DNA of 64,000 nucleotides from Segnochrobactrum spirostomi (GTDB taxonomy: Bacteria > Pseudomonadota > Alphaproteobacteria > Rhizobiales > Segnochrobactraceae), in assembly GCF_009600605.1 (NCBI RefSeq), contig NZ_VWNA01000001.1:992001-1056000 (forward strand), in the 5' to 3' direction. How positions within the stretch are numbered: position 1 is the first letter of the stretch; every line of letters starts with the position of its first letter. Below, piece by piece: positions 55,758-64,000 of the stretch. The notes beneath the pieces are model-generated. The model made no database searches. It was not told the origin of the DNA and saw nothing but the letters and a program-made list of their open reading frames with translations. Position numbers and translations under genes: made by a program.

Positions 55758-55910
55758 ATGACTTCGCTGCGCACCCTCGTCGTCTTCGCCTCGCTCGCCG
55801 TGAGCGCGCTCGCTCTCGCCGCATGCGGGAACACGGTCCGCGGGGTCGGGCAGGACATGAGCAAAAACGGCAGCGCGGTACAGGGCGCCGCCGAGGACAT
55901 GACGCGCTGA
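55758..55910 (+). CDS. entericidin A/B-family lipoprotein
   Basis: 50 aa. Signal peptide with lipobox ALAAC (Cys23), then GNTVRGVGQDMSKNGSAVQG and AAEDMTR, the typical entericidin pattern. Members are small stress-induced lipoproteins, often under EcfG control in this class. A GGAAC at 55694 followed 16 bp later by CATT (versus the EcfG -10 CGTT) is a weak candidate promoter. Intact and well separated from neighbours. Confidence 0.87.
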   Translation: MTSLRTLVVFASLAVSALALAACGNTVRGVGQDMSKNGSAVQGAAEDMTR

Positions 55911-56079
55911 TCCGCACGCTTATGCTGCAACGCAGCAGCTATTAGCCTTTAACCAGCCCTTCGCTCGCTGCATAGCAGCAATTCCGACTGCGACCTACCC
56001 GCCGGCTCCGACCCGGTCTATCTCTATCGACGGAAACGTCGAGTGGGCTCCATGAACAAAGATTTCAGAGGAGCAGACC

Positions 56080-56244
56080 ATGTTGAAGCCTGTTGCGAAT
56101 AAGCTCGCCGCCGCTTGGAAGCGCATGCGGGACTACGATCCGGAGCGCGACTATCTGAACAGCGCCCGTGATCTGATCGACCTGGAGCGCCGCCAGCGCG
56201 AGATCGATCGCGGCAAGTTCCGCCATTCCGGCTACGGCTACTGA
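56080..56244 (+). CDS. small DUF3563/DUF1127-like protein (copy 2)
   Basis: 54 aa from ATG 56080, preceded by AGAGGAG: MLKPVANKLAAAWKRMRDYD, then DLIDLERRQREIDRGKFR and SGYGY. Clear paralogue of the 53912 product, with nearly every charged position kept. Too short for typical gene-finding cut-offs. Upstream, CGGAAACG (56031) and GTGGGCTCCA (56043) repeat the block seen before copy 1. Function unknown; the family is often stress-responsive. Confidence 0.75.
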   Translation: MLKPVANKLAAAWKRMRDYDPERDYLNSARDLIDLERRQREIDRGKFRHSGYGY

Positions 56245-56773
56245 GCCGTCGGGCCGTTGCGGATCGGTTGAAGACCGGTCCGCGTGCCACCCGGGATGCC
56301 GCTGCGAGCCCCATAACGGCAACGCCTCGCCCGCGCGGGACCTTGCATGTTATCGAGACCCGTTTCGCTGCGCTGCAGCGCAACATTGACCTGCGCGCGA
56401 CCCGAGATCTGCGCGCGACCGTCGCTTCGCCTCGTGCGAGCGCGGGCATTGTCGCCGCTGCCGGGATTGGCCCGCGCGGACTCCCTACCGGATCACCCGG
56501 AGGCATCGCGGCAAGGCGCTGACGATCGCCCCACTCCGGGCTGTCGAGACGCGCCCAACAAGCGCCATTGACACCGTCTTTCCCCCACGCCACCAACGAC
56601 ATCCGCTCGGATCGCCGTCGTGACGCGCTGTGACCGGACCGTCACCCGTCCGCCGGGCGGTGCGCCGCCCCGTGGTCCACGGAAAAGCTTCGGAAACCCA
56701 CGGCGTGCGACAAGAGCGCGATCCGTGGTGACCGAGTCGAGCGGTGGGCCCTGGGACCGAGGCGGAGCGAACG
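56245..56773. other. intergenic region upstream of bcsA
   Basis: About 530 bp. A 12-bp motif CTGCGCGCGACC occurs twice (56390 and 56408). Open frames are short with no resemblance to known proteins. No promoter could be fixed with confidence. Confidence 0.4.
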
Positions 56774-58939
56774 ATGCTGCGATTGTTGACGACGCCGCTC
56801 TGGATTGCCGCCATGGCGTTGGTGGTCTTCCTCATCACCGAGCCGATCAACCTCCAGGCCCATCTGATCGTCGGCGTGATCGTCGTGATCGTGCTCGGCC
56901 TCATCAAGTTCTTCGGGCCGCAGGGCGTCTTCCGCCAGGTTTTCCTCGCCCTCGGCACCGCGATCGTGCTCCGCTACGCCTATTGGCGCACCACGAGCAC
57001 CATTCCGCCGATCAACCAGCTCGAAAACTTCATCCCGGGCGTCATCCTGTACGTCTTCGAGATGTACAACGTGCTCGCCCTCGGCCTCAGCCTCTTCACC
57101 GTGGCCGATCCGCTCTCCCGCCCCTCCCCACCGCGGGCCAAGCCCGAACTGGCCCCGACGGTCGATATCTTCATCCCGACGTACAACGAGAGCGAGGATC
57201 TGCTCGCCACCACCGTCGCCGCGGCCCGCGCCATCGATTATCCGGCGGATCGCTTCAAGGTCTATCTGCTCGACGACGGCGGCACCGACCAGAAGTGCAA
57301 TTCGGACGATCCGATGACCGCCCGCGAGGCGCAACGCCGGCGCGCATCGCTGAAGCAGCTCTGCGCCGACCTCGGCGCCCATTACATCACCCGCCCGCGC
57401 AACGAACACGCCAAGGCCGGCAATCTCAACCACGGCCTGTCGCACACCTCGGGCGACCTCGTCGCCGTGTTCGACGCCGACCATTGCCCGGCCAGGGACT
57501 TCCTCAACGAGACGGTCGGCTTCTTCCTCGAAGACCCGAAGCTCTTTCTCGTCCAGACCCCGCACTTCTTCATCAACCCGGACCCGCTCGAGCACAATCT
57601 GGCGACGTTCGAGAAGATGCCGTCCGAGAACGAGCAGTTCTACGGCATGGTGCAGCGCGGGCTCGATCGCTGGAACGCAGCGTTCTTCTGCGGCTCGGCG
57701 GCCCTGCTGCGACGCGAGGCGCTGCGGCAGACCAACGGTTTCTCCGGTGTCTCGATCACCGAGGATTGCGAGACCGCGCTAGAACTGCACTCGCTCGGCT
57801 GGCACAGCGTCTATGTCGACAAGCCGCTGATCGCCGGCCTCCAGCCGGAGACGTTCGCGAGCTTCATCGGCCAGCGCTCCCGCTGGGCGCAGGGCATGAT
57901 GCAGATCCTGCTCCTCAAGAATCCGGTGCGGCGCCGCGGCCTGAAGTTCTCGCAGCGCCTCTGCTACATCACCAACGCCATGTTCTGGCTGTTCCCAGCC
58001 GGCCGCCTGACGTTCATGTTCTCGCCGTTGCTATATCTCTTCTTCGGATTGCAGATCTTCAACTCGTCTGGCGGCGAATTCATGGCCTATACGTCGAGCT
58101 ATATGCTCGTGAACCTGATGATGCAGAATTATCTCTACGGTCGCTATCGCTGGCCGTGGATCTCCGAACTCTACGAATATATCCAAGCCGTCTATCTCTT
58201 GCGCGCGCTCGTCGCGGTCGTCGCCAACCCCCGAAAACCGACCTTCAAGGTCACAAACAAGGGCGAGACGCTCGACGTGAGCCGCATCTCCGAGCTCGGC
58301 GGGCCCTATTTCATCATCTTCGCCCTGCTCATCGCCGGCGTCGGGATGACTTTCTACCGGCTTTGGACGCAGCCCTATCTCGCCGACATCACGGTCGTGG
58401 TGGGCGGCTGGAACGTCTTCAACCTGCTCCTCGCCGGCGCCGCGCTCGGCGTCGTCTCCGAGAAGCGCAACCTGCGCCAGGCGCCGCGCGTCGATCTCAG
58501 CATTCCGGCCGAGATCGAGATCGACGGCGTGCGTATGCCAGCCCTCATCGAGGACGGCTCGATGGGCGGCATCCGCGTGCGCCCGCTCGACAAGCCGACA
58601 CGCGATCCGAAGCAGGGAGACGTTGTAGTCGTGCGCCACAAGACGCGCGCGACGATCCCGAACGACGGCCTATCGCTCACGGTACGCGGCGTCTCTCGCG
58701 ATGCCGAAGGGCTCCACCTCGGGTGCCAAGTGAGCACCCGCGAGGCAACGCAGGTGCGCCTTCTCGCCGACATCGTCTATGCCGACGCCGCGCAATGGCA
58801 ACGCTTCCTGGCGAAGCGCCGGCGCGGCATCGGTGTCTTGCGCGGAACGCTGTTCTTCCTCTCGATCGCGCTGTTCCAGTCGGCCCGCGGCATCGCCTAT
58901 CTCGGGCGGCGCCGGAAGCCCGCGCCCGTCGCCCATTGA
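56774..58939 (+). CDS. bcsA: cellulose synthase catalytic subunit (UDP-forming) with PilZ domain
   Basis: 721 aa. Membrane helices at about 8-45, 57-110 and 390-560; GT2 catalytic domain with DIFIPTYNES, DDG (167-169), DADH (234-237), ITED (328-331) and the processive QRSRW motif (367-371), all intact. C-terminal PilZ domain (about 575-670) with RQAPR and EDGSMGGIRV for c-di-GMP binding, so it should be activated by that messenger. No bcsB, bcsZ or bcsC is adjacent, so it is an orphan or uses partners elsewhere; it may polymerise cellulose or another beta-glucan. GGAG precedes ATG 56774. Confidence 0.92.
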   Translation: MLRLLTTPLWIAAMALVVFLITEPINLQAHLIVGVIVVIVLGLIKFFGPQGVFRQVFLALGTAIVLRYAYWRTTSTIPPINQLENFIPGVILYVFEMYNVLALGLSLFTVADPLSRPSPPRAKPELAPTVDIFIPTYNESEDLLATTVAAARAIDYPADRFKVYLLDDGGTDQKCNSDDPMTAREAQRRRASLKQLCADLGAHYITRPRNEHAKAGNLNHGLSHTSGDLVAVFDADHCPARDFLNETVGFFLEDPKLFLVQTPHFFINPDPLEHNLATFEKMPSENEQFYGMVQRGLDRWNAAFFCGSAALLRREALRQTNGFSGVSITEDCETALELHSLGWHSVYVDKPLIAGLQPETFASFIGQRSRWAQGMMQILLLKNPVRRRGLKFSQRLCYITNAMFWLFPAGRLTFMFSPLLYLFFGLQIFNSSGGEFMAYTSSYMLVNLMMQNYLYGRYRWPWISELYEYIQAVYLLRALVAVVANPRKPTFKVTNKGETLDVSRISELGGPYFIIFALLIAGVGMTFYRLWTQPYLADITVVVGGWNVFNLLLAGAALGVVSEKRNLRQAPRVDLSIPAEIEIDGVRMPALIEDGSMGGIRVRPLDKPTRDPKQGDVVVVRHKTRATIPNDGLSLTVRGVSRDAEGLHLGCQVSTREATQVRLLADIVYADAAQWQRFLAKRRRGIGVLRGTLFFLSIALFQSARGIAYLGRRRKPAPVAH

Positions 58940-59054
58940 CGCCTCGCTCGCCTCTCATTGTGTGCCGCGTCAAGCAATTGAAGAGGGTTTGCGGTTAATC
59001 TCGCACGCAGCGGGCGCACGGACGTCCCGGCGCCCCGTCTCGTAGGGCCACATC

Positions 59055-59579
59055 ATGCCACCGCTTTCGCGCCGCTCCCGTGCTTGGCTCGCCTTCGTCG
59101 CGATGGCGCCGCTGATTTTTGCGGGAAGCGAGACTTTCGCGGCCGCCGCGAAGACCAAGGTCAAACCGCCCGTCCCGATTTCGCCGTCCGATTGCTCGCT
59201 GATCGCGTCCCGGATGGGCGATGCGCTGGGCTTGCGCCTGACGGGTGCCAACGCCGATTTCACCGATCCGGCGACCAGCCTCCCGGGCCAAGCCTGCCAC
59301 ATCACCGGTCAGGGACGTTCCAACAAGCTTTTCGATATCGACAACGCCGCGCGGGCGTTGGTGGTCGGCATGAGCGGCTGGAAGCGCGACCCGATGCTTG
59401 ACGCCGACGGTCCCGATGGGGCGGTGCGCACCTTCAAGCGGCCGAAACAGACCGCGATCCTCTCCGTGACGTGGAGTGCCCCGCCGGGCGTGTGCCGCGA
59501 CGATGAGCCCATCGCGTCCTGCGACATCAAGCCGAGCCAACGGATCTGGAGCTTTTCCGGCGACGCGTTCCAGTTATAG
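59055..59579 (+). CDS. secreted hypothetical protein (174 aa)
   Basis: Signal peptide about residues 1-34 (WLAFVAMAPLIFAGSETFAAA), then a soluble domain with cysteines in PSDCSL, GQACHIT, GVCRDD and ASCDIK, likely two disulfides. Ends SQRIWSFSGDAFQL. No family recognised. Same strand as bcsA (115 bp upstream), so a periplasmic partner is conceivable, but not indicated by any motif. Confidence 0.7.
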   Translation: MPPLSRRSRAWLAFVAMAPLIFAGSETFAAAAKTKVKPPVPISPSDCSLIASRMGDALGLRLTGANADFTDPATSLPGQACHITGQGRSNKLFDIDNAARALVVGMSGWKRDPMLDADGPDGAVRTFKRPKQTAILSVTWSAPPGVCRDDEPIASCDIKPSQRIWSFSGDAFQL

Positions 59580-59602
59580 GCCGCCGTCCGCAGCGGCCGC
59601 AT

Positions 59603-61399
59603 GTGCGCGCGGATCGAATCGAACGACCGCACGTTTCATCGTCGGACCCAACACCGGCACCAGACCGCGGCGCCGACGGAACTGCGGCAAAGAGAGCCCC
59701 TTTGACGGAAGACCGCGACCATAGCCCGCACACCGGCGCCAACGTGGCGCTGATGGCGCTCAACGAGGTGCTGGAGCGCCGCGTGGCCGAGCGGACCCAG
59801 GCGCTCGCCGCGGCCAACCAGCGGCTCCAGCAGGAGATCGCCGAGCGAGAACGGGCCGAGGCGGCAGTGCGGCGAACGGAGCAATTGTTCCGCCTGCTCG
59901 TCCAGGGCGTCACCGATTATGCCCTCTACATGCTCGACCCGAACGGCATCGTCACGAGCTGGAACACCGGTGCCGAGCGCATCAAGGGCTACACCACCGA
60001 CGAAATTCTCGGCCAATCTTTCGCGCGGTTCTATACGCCGGAGGACGCCGCCGCGGGCGAGCCGGCGCGGGCGCTCAAGGCCGCCCGCGAGCGGGGCCGC
60101 GACGAGCACGAAACGTGGCACGTGCGCAAGGACGGCTCACGGTTCTGGGCGAACGTCGTGATCGATTCGATCTACGATGAGGACGGCACGCTGATCGGGT
60201 TCGCCAAGATCACCCGGGACGTGACCGAGCGGCGCCGCACCCAGGAAGACCTCGATCTCGCGCGGGAAGCGCTGTTCCAATCCCGCAAGATGGAGGCGAT
60301 CGGCCAGCTCACGGGCGGCGTCGCGCACGACTTCAACAATATCCTCACCGGCATCATCGGCGCGCTCGATCTCGTACGCCGCCGACTCGAGGCCGGCCGT
60401 ACCGGCGAAATCCTGCGCTATGTCGAGGTGGCCAGCACGGCGGCGAACCGCGCGGCCTCACTCACCGCCCGTCTTCTCGCCTTCGGCCGCCGGCAGCCGC
60501 TGACGGTGACGTCGGTCGACCTCAACGGCATCGTCCTCTCGATGGCGGATCTGCTGCGCCGAACCATGGGCGAGGCGATCGAGATCGAGATCGGCCTGGA
60601 GCCGGACCTGCCCTGCGCTGCGACCGATGTGAATCAGATCGAGAATGCGATCCTCAATCTCGCGATCAATGCCCGCGACGCCATGCCGGCGGGCGGGCGC
60701 CTGACCATCCGGACCGAGCGCGAGCCGCCCGGCGGAACCGCAGAGGGGCCGGGCTTCGTCTTCCTCACGGTGGCCGACACGGGCCGGGGCATGGACACCG
60801 ACGTACGCGAGAAGGCCTTCGAGCCCTTCTTCACCACGAAGGCGCTCGGCCAAGGCACCGGCCTCGGCCTTTCGATGATCTACGGCTTCATGAAGCAGAT
60901 CGGCGGCAATGCCGAGATCGCCTCGGAGCCCGGTGCGGGCACCCTCGTTCGCCTGACGCTGCCGATCGCCGCCGCGGACCCCACGCCTCGCGAGGTTTCG
61001 CGCGACGAGGCGGCGCCGGTCACCTCGGGCGCCGGCGAAACGATCCTTCTCGTCGAGGACGATCCCGACATCCGCGCCCTCGCTCAGGAGACCTTGCGCG
61101 AGCAGGGCTACCGGGTGATCGCCTGCGAGGACGCCGCCGGCGCGCGCACGGCGCTGCGCGCTGATGCTGGTATCGCCCTTCTGGTGACGGATTTCGGATT
61201 GCCGGGCGGTACGAACGGCCGGGCGCTGGCGGCGGAGGCGCGCGCGATGCGGCCGAGCCTGCCGATCATCCTCATGACCGGCTATGCCGACGAGGCGGCC
61301 GATCGCCCGGACTTCCTCGGTCCCGGCATGGTTCTCCTCACCAAACCCTTTGCGCTCGACACCTTCACCGCTAGGGTTCGCGGGTCTCTCGACGGCTGA
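59603..61399 (+). CDS. PAS-containing hybrid histidine kinase
   Basis: Up to 598 aa, cytoplasmic. Coiled coil (about 52-95), PAS (about 95-215: [19 protein letters not shown], with [10 protein letters not shown]), HisKA H-box [15 protein letters not shown]-box [15 protein letters not shown]1 DTGRGM, G2 GLGLSMIYG, and a C-terminal receiver (about 475-595: [12 protein letters not shown], phosphoacceptor Asp in [22 protein letters not shown]). Typical of alphaproteobacterial hybrid kinases of the CckA/blue-light PAS style, though no LOV Cys is seen. Start uncertain: GTG 59603, TTG 59702 or ATG 59753. Confidence 0.9.
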   Translation: MRADRIERPHVSSSDPTPAPDRGADGTAAKRAPLTEDRDHSPHTGANVALMALNEVLERRVAERTQALAAANQRLQQEIAERERAEAAVRRTEQLFRLLVQGVTDYALYMLDPNGIVTSWNTGAERIKGYTTDEILGQSFARFYTPEDAAAGEPARALKAARERGRDEHETWHVRKDGSRFWANVVIDSIYDEDGTLIGFAKITRDVTERRRTQEDLDLAREALFQSRKMEAIGQLTGGVAHDFNNILTGIIGALDLVRRRLEAGRTGEILRYVEVASTAANRAASLTARLLAFGRRQPLTVTSVDLNGIVLSMADLLRRTMGEAIEIEIGLEPDLPCAATDVNQIENAILNLAINARDAMPAGGRLTIRTEREPPGGTAEGPGFVFLTVADTGRGMDTDVREKAFEPFFTTKALGQGTGLGLSMIYGFMKQIGGNAEIASEPGAGTLVRLTLPIAAADPTPREVSRDEAAPVTSGAGETILLVEDDPDIRALAQETLREQGYRVIACEDAAGARTALRADAGIALLVTDFGLPGGTNGRALAAEARAMRPSLPIILMTGYADEAADRPDFLGPGMVLLTKPFALDTFTARVRGSLDG

Positions 61400-61517
61400 C
61401 CGACGGCGAGCCGGGAGACCCGCCGGACGGCTGGGCTGGCCGCCGCGGCCTTACGCCGTCTCTCTGGGCGCGCGGCCTCCGTGGTGGCCACCCGCACCCA
61501 CATTTTGGGGTTCTCTC

Positions 61518-61955
61518 ATGAAATCGATCCGCGTTGTCGTGGCGCTCGCCGCCGGACTGCTCTCGACCGCCGCGGCGCACGCCGGGGGGGTGCCCGACCT
61601 CACGGGCACGTGGAAGCTCGCCGACCAGGCCTTCGCCGCGAGCCGCGTCGGCAGCGGCAACAAATATTTCGGCACCCTGCCGAAACCGGCTTTCGGCACG
61701 CCGGATCAGGCCTTCGTCTACACGATCGACAAGCAGGACGGCCGCGCCTTCTACGGCACCGCGACCGGCCCGAACGGCAAGTCGGAAGTCGAAGTCGGCG
61801 TCGTCCGCTTCGACAACAACACCTTCCTCATGTCGAGCGACAGCGGCACCGTGCAGGGCCGCATTCTCGGCAAGAAGAAGATCGAGATCTGCTGGACCGA
61901 CGCCCTTCCGAGCTGGAACGCGGTGTCCTGCGGGCTCTACAAGAAGGTGAAGTAA
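61518..61955 (+). CDS. secreted hypothetical protein (145 aa)
   Basis: Signal peptide 1-22 (IRVVVALAAGLLSTAAAHA), mature part beta-rich: GVPDLTGTWKLADQAF, VYTIDKQDGRAFYGTA and EVEVGVVRFDNNTFLMS, ending ICWTDALPSWNAVSCGLYKK with two Cys. Resembles small secreted 'lipocalin-like' proteins in layout (TGTW start), but no family assigned. GGGG upstream of ATG 61518 is weakly placed. Monocistronic, between the hybrid kinase and the convergent blh gene. Confidence 0.75.
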   Translation: MKSIRVVVALAAGLLSTAAAHAGGVPDLTGTWKLADQAFAASRVGSGNKYFGTLPKPAFGTPDQAFVYTIDKQDGRAFYGTATGPNGKSEVEVGVVRFDNNTFLMSSDSGTVQGRILGKKKIEICWTDALPSWNAVSCGLYKKVK

Positions 61956-61961
61956 GATCCG

Positions 61962-62861
61962 TCAGGCGAGGCTCGGCACGCTGCGGCCGGGCTTCGCCTT
62001 CACCGGAATCTGCAAATAATGGACCCCGTTCGCTTCGGCTTCGGGGAAGCGCCCGGCACGGATGTTGACCTGGATGGACGGCAGCAGCAGACGCGGCGCG
62101 GACAAGGTCGCATCGCGCGCCGTGCGCATCGCCACGAAGGCGTCCTCGTCGACCCTGCCGCCGACGTGGACGTTGCTCCGCCGCTCGGCCTCGACGGTCG
62201 TCTCCCAGGCATAATCGTCGCGTCCCGGCGCCTTGTAGTCGTGGCACATGAAGAGCCGCGTCTCGGGCGGCAGCGCGAGCAGGCGCTGGATCGAGCGGTA
62301 AAGCGTGCGGGCGTCACCTCCGGGGAAATCTGCACGGGCCGTCCCGTAATCGGGCATGAACAGCGTGTCGCCGACGAACACCGCATCACCCATCCGGTAG
62401 GCGACATCGGCCGGCGTATGGCCCGGCACGTAGAGAACCTCCACCTCGATCCCACCGATCATGAAGCGCTCGCCGTCGGCAAAGAGCTGGTCGAAATCGC
62501 GCCCGTCGGCCGCGAGGTCCGTGGCGTTGAAGACGGGCCGGAAGATTCGCTGAACCTCGACGATGTGCTCGCCGATGGCGATCTTCGCGCCGGTGCGCGC
62601 CTTGATGAGCGGGGCGCCGGACAGGTGGTCCGCGTGGGCGTGGGTTTCGAGCACCCAGGCGATGGTCAGCCCCGCCGCCTCGGCGGCACCAAGGATCGCC
62701 TCTACCGAGGCGGTGTCCACCTCGCCCGAGGCGGGATCGAAATCGAGCACGGGATCGACCACGGCGGCGATGCGCGTTGTCGGATCGCTGACGAGATAGC
62801 TCACCGTGAAGGTCGCCTCGTCGAAGAAGGCACGGATGTCGGGTTTCGTGTGAGAGGCCAT
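61962..62861 (-). CDS. blh: Blh-like metallo-beta-lactamase-fold persulfide hydrolase
   Basis: 299 aa. MBL fold with metal motif THAHADHLSG (His74, His76, Asp78, His79), VPGHTPADVAY, FVGDTLFMPDYG and CHDYKAPGRDDYAWETT. These are the features of ETHE1/Blh persulfide dioxygenases that oxidise glutathione persulfide during sulfide detoxification. AGGAG lies eight bases before the ATG at 62861. Divergent from bigR, its expected repressor, and near the rhodanese and TauE genes of the same pathway. Confidence 0.92.
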   Translation of the reverse strand: MASHTKPDIRAFFDEATFTVSYLVSDPTTRIAAVVDPVLDFDPASGEVDTASVEAILGAAEAAGLTIAWVLETHAHADHLSGAPLIKARTGAKIAIGEHIVEVQRIFRPVFNATDLAADGRDFDQLFADGERFMIGGIEVEVLYVPGHTPADVAYRMGDAVFVGDTLFMPDYGTARADFPGGDARTLYRSIQRLLALPPETRLFMCHDYKAPGRDDYAWETTVEAERRSNVHVGGRVDEDAFVAMRTARDATLSAPRLLLPSIQVNIRAGRFPEAEANGVHYLQIPVKAKPGRSVPSLA

Positions 62862-62890
62862 GGCCGGCTCCTGGGGTGCGCCCTTTCGTG

Positions 62891-62919
62891 TTGACAGAAA
62901 TATTAGCATTCACTAATTT
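62891..62919 (+). promoter_or_regulatory. bigR promoter with overlapping inverted-repeat operator
   Basis: -35 TTGACA at 62891-62896, 17-bp spacer, -10 TAATTT at 62914-62919: a near-perfect sigma-70 promoter, 16 bp from the ATG at 62935. ATTAG (62902-62906) and CTAAT (62913-62917) form an inverted repeat overlapping the -10, suited to an ArsR-family dimer such as BigR. It lies in the divergent blh-bigR gap and could control both sides. Confidence 0.7.
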
Positions 62920-62934
62920 AGTCAAACCTAATTA

Positions 62935-63273
62935 ATGAGCCATCCAATGCCCGTGACCACCCCGGAAGCCGCGACGCTCGCCGCCCTCGAAGCGAAGGCG
63001 GAGGAGGCCGCGCGCTTCCTCTCCCTGCTCGCGAACGAGCGGCGCCTGCTGATCCTCTGCCACCTCGCGACGCGCGGGGAGATGAAGGTTTCGGCGCTCG
63101 CCGAGGCGGTCGACCTGTCCCAGTCGGCCCTGTCCCAGCATCTCGCAAAGCTGCGCGAAGACGGCCTCGTCGCCTTCCGCCGCGAGAGCCAGACGCTGTT
63201 CTACCGCCTCGACGATCCCCGGGCGGCGCGCCTGCTCGCGACGCTCAAAGACATCTTCTGCCCCGCGCTCTGA
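62935..63273 (+). CDS. bigR: BigR/SqrR-type ArsR-family sulfide-responsive repressor
   Basis: 112 aa winged-helix repressor (ERRLLILCHLATRGEMKVSA, LSQSALSQHLAKLREDGLVA, TLFYRL). The two thiols Cys42 (LLILCHL) and Cys109 (DIFCPAL) are at the positions of the redox pair of BigR/SqrR, which form a tetrasulfide link on reactive sulfur species and release DNA. No CxC metal site of ArsR/SmtB is present. Divergent from blh and upstream of the rhodanese and TauE genes. Confidence 0.93.
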   Translation: MSHPMPVTTPEAATLAALEAKAEEAARFLSLLANERRLLILCHLATRGEMKVSALAEAVDLSQSALSQHLAKLREDGLVAFRRESQTLFYRLDDPRAARLLATLKDIFCPAL

Positions 63274-63295
63274 CCCCGTTCGAAGGACCTGCATC

Positions 63296-63847
63296 ATGAG
63301 TCTTCAACCGATCGATCCCGCCGCCGCCGCCCGTCTCGCCGCCGCCGGTGCCCTCGTCGTCGACATCCGCGAGGCGGACGAATATGCCCGCGAGCACATC
63401 GCCGGGGCGCGCAACGTCGCCGTTTCCCGCCTCGCCGCCACGGCGGCCCCGACCGACGACCGCGCCCTGGTGTTTCATTGCCGCAGCGGCAACCGCACCA
63501 ACGTCAACGCCGTCGCACTCGCGGAGTGGGCGGGTACGCGGTCGGCCTACGTGATGACCGGCGGCCTCGATGGCTGGAAGGCCGCCGGGCTCGCGACCGT
63601 TCGCGACACCCGCCGCCCGATCGAAATCATGCGTCAGGTCCAGATCACCGCGGGGTCGCTCGTCCTGATCGGCGTCGTGCTCGGTTATCTCGTCGCCCCG
63701 GACTTCTTCCTGCTGTCGGGCCTGATCGGCGCCGGCCTTCTGTTCGCCGGCGTCTCGGGCTGGTGCGGCATGGCGAAGCTGCTCGCCCTGATGCCGTGGA
63801 ACCGTCCGTCGCCGATCGCCGCGACGCCGGCCTCGTCGGCACGGTGA
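63296..63847 (+). CDS. rhodanese-DUF2892 membrane sulfurtransferase
   Basis: 183 aa. N-terminal rhodanese domain (about 5-105: VVDIREADEYAREHIAGARN, active-site Cys62 in FHCRSGNRTN, MTGGLDGWKAAG) followed by two C-terminal helices (about 118-160) of the DUF2892 type with SGWCGMAKLLALMPWN. Transfers sulfane sulfur at the membrane. Second gene of the bigR unit (22 bp gap); the Cys and helices match family members in bigR/blh operons. Confidence 0.9.
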   Translation: MSLQPIDPAAAARLAAAGALVVDIREADEYAREHIAGARNVAVSRLAATAAPTDDRALVFHCRSGNRTNVNAVALAEWAGTRSAYVMTGGLDGWKAAGLATVRDTRRPIEIMRQVQITAGSLVLIGVVLGYLVAPDFFLLSGLIGAGLLFAGVSGWCGMAKLLALMPWNRPSPIAATPASSAR

Positions 63848-63852
63848 TCGCC

Positions 63853-64000
63853 ATGACGCCCGCTCTCCTTCCTGCTGGGCTCGCCATCGGAAGCGGCGGG
63901 CTCATCGGCCTCGTGCTCGGCCTCATCGGCGGCGGAGGCTCGATCCTGGCGGTGCCGCTCCTCGTCTACGGGGTCGGCGTCGCCTCGCCGCACGTCGCAA
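63853..64000 (+). CDS. TauE/SafE sulfite-exporter family protein (cut by window end)
   Basis: Only 49 residues are visible. Membrane start AGLAIGSGGLIGLVLGLIGG with the glycine-rich GGGGSILAVPLLVYGVG that opens TauE/SafE permeases. Six bases after the rhodanese stop, so in the same operon, where it would export sulfite or thiosulfate made by Blh. A GTG at 63844 overlapping the rhodanese stop is an alternative start. Confidence 0.88.
   Translation, partial: MTPALLPAGLAIGSGGLIGLVLGLIGGGGSILAVPLLVYGVGVASPHVA

Overview
The window is a high-GC (mostly about 67-70 % by eye) bacterial chromosome segment. Codon use, operon make-up and regulators (ECF11 sigma/ChrR, HWE kinase, BigR, KaiBC without KaiA, DUF3563 and entericidin-like peptides) point to an alphaproteobacterium, most likely order Hyphomicrobiales (Rhizobiales). 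No rRNA is present, so I do not go lower than order.

Layout. 1-2.9 kb: housekeeping genes (DUF763, ArsC-like YffB, YbaK deacylase, PPOX-family protein). 3.4-9.1 kb: two tandem, recently duplicated orphan VgrG modules, each followed by a repeat-rich needle-extension domain (a separate gene in copy 1, fused apart from a frameshift in copy 2), with an IS5-family relic between them. 9.3-11.3 kb: a 29-bp fragment of tRNA-Phe, two metabolic genes, then the intact tRNA-Phe. 11.6-21.2 kb: a nucleoside salvage locus: deoB, divergent from a BMP-type nucleoside ABC importer (binding protein, ATPase, two permeases), cdd, punA and deoA, with a CAP-domain lipoprotein inside the operon. 21.2-28 kb: a PAS-GGDEF-EAL protein, small envelope proteins, a PepSY membrane protein. 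26.5-32.5 kb: an ECF11 sigma/ChrR photooxidative-stress regulon, with two back-to-back ECF11 promoters driving sigma-chrR-DUF1295 one way and FAD oxidoreductase-DUF1365-cfa the other. 32.8-36.3 kb: kaiC-kaiB-HWE kinase. 36.9-41.3 kb: tandem NrdR boxes, a cobalamin riboswitch, a hairpin over the start site and nrdAB; NrdB has the residue pattern of class Ic (Mn/Fe) ribonucleotide reductase. 41.4-43.5 kb: LysR regulator, an orphan gene and tRNA-Val. 44-46 kb: rlmB, a 51-residue membrane protein, tRNA-Thr. 46-50 kb: a clearly AT-richer island at the 3' end of tRNA-Thr with a three-gene ABC-three-component (ABC-3C) conflict system, then a decayed OFA-family transporter. 50.8-61.9 kb: membrane protein, HAD phosphatase, amidase, small stress-type peptides, an orphan PilZ-containing cellulose synthase BcsA, a hybrid kinase. 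62-64 kb: a sulfide-detoxification module (blh, bigR, rhodanese, TauE/SafE, cut by the window end).

A pattern cuts across the window: at least three, and probably four, conserved genes (vgrG2, the FAD oxidoreductase, kaiC and probably nrdA) lose frame by exactly one missing base at or near a run of 5-6 G or C. This looks like homopolymer under-calling rather than biology, and these genes should be read as probably intact until checked.

The items most worth follow-up are the ABC-3C island, the triple-regulated class Ic RNR operon, the split/fused VgrG extensions, and the tRNA-Phe fragment that looks like an integration scar.
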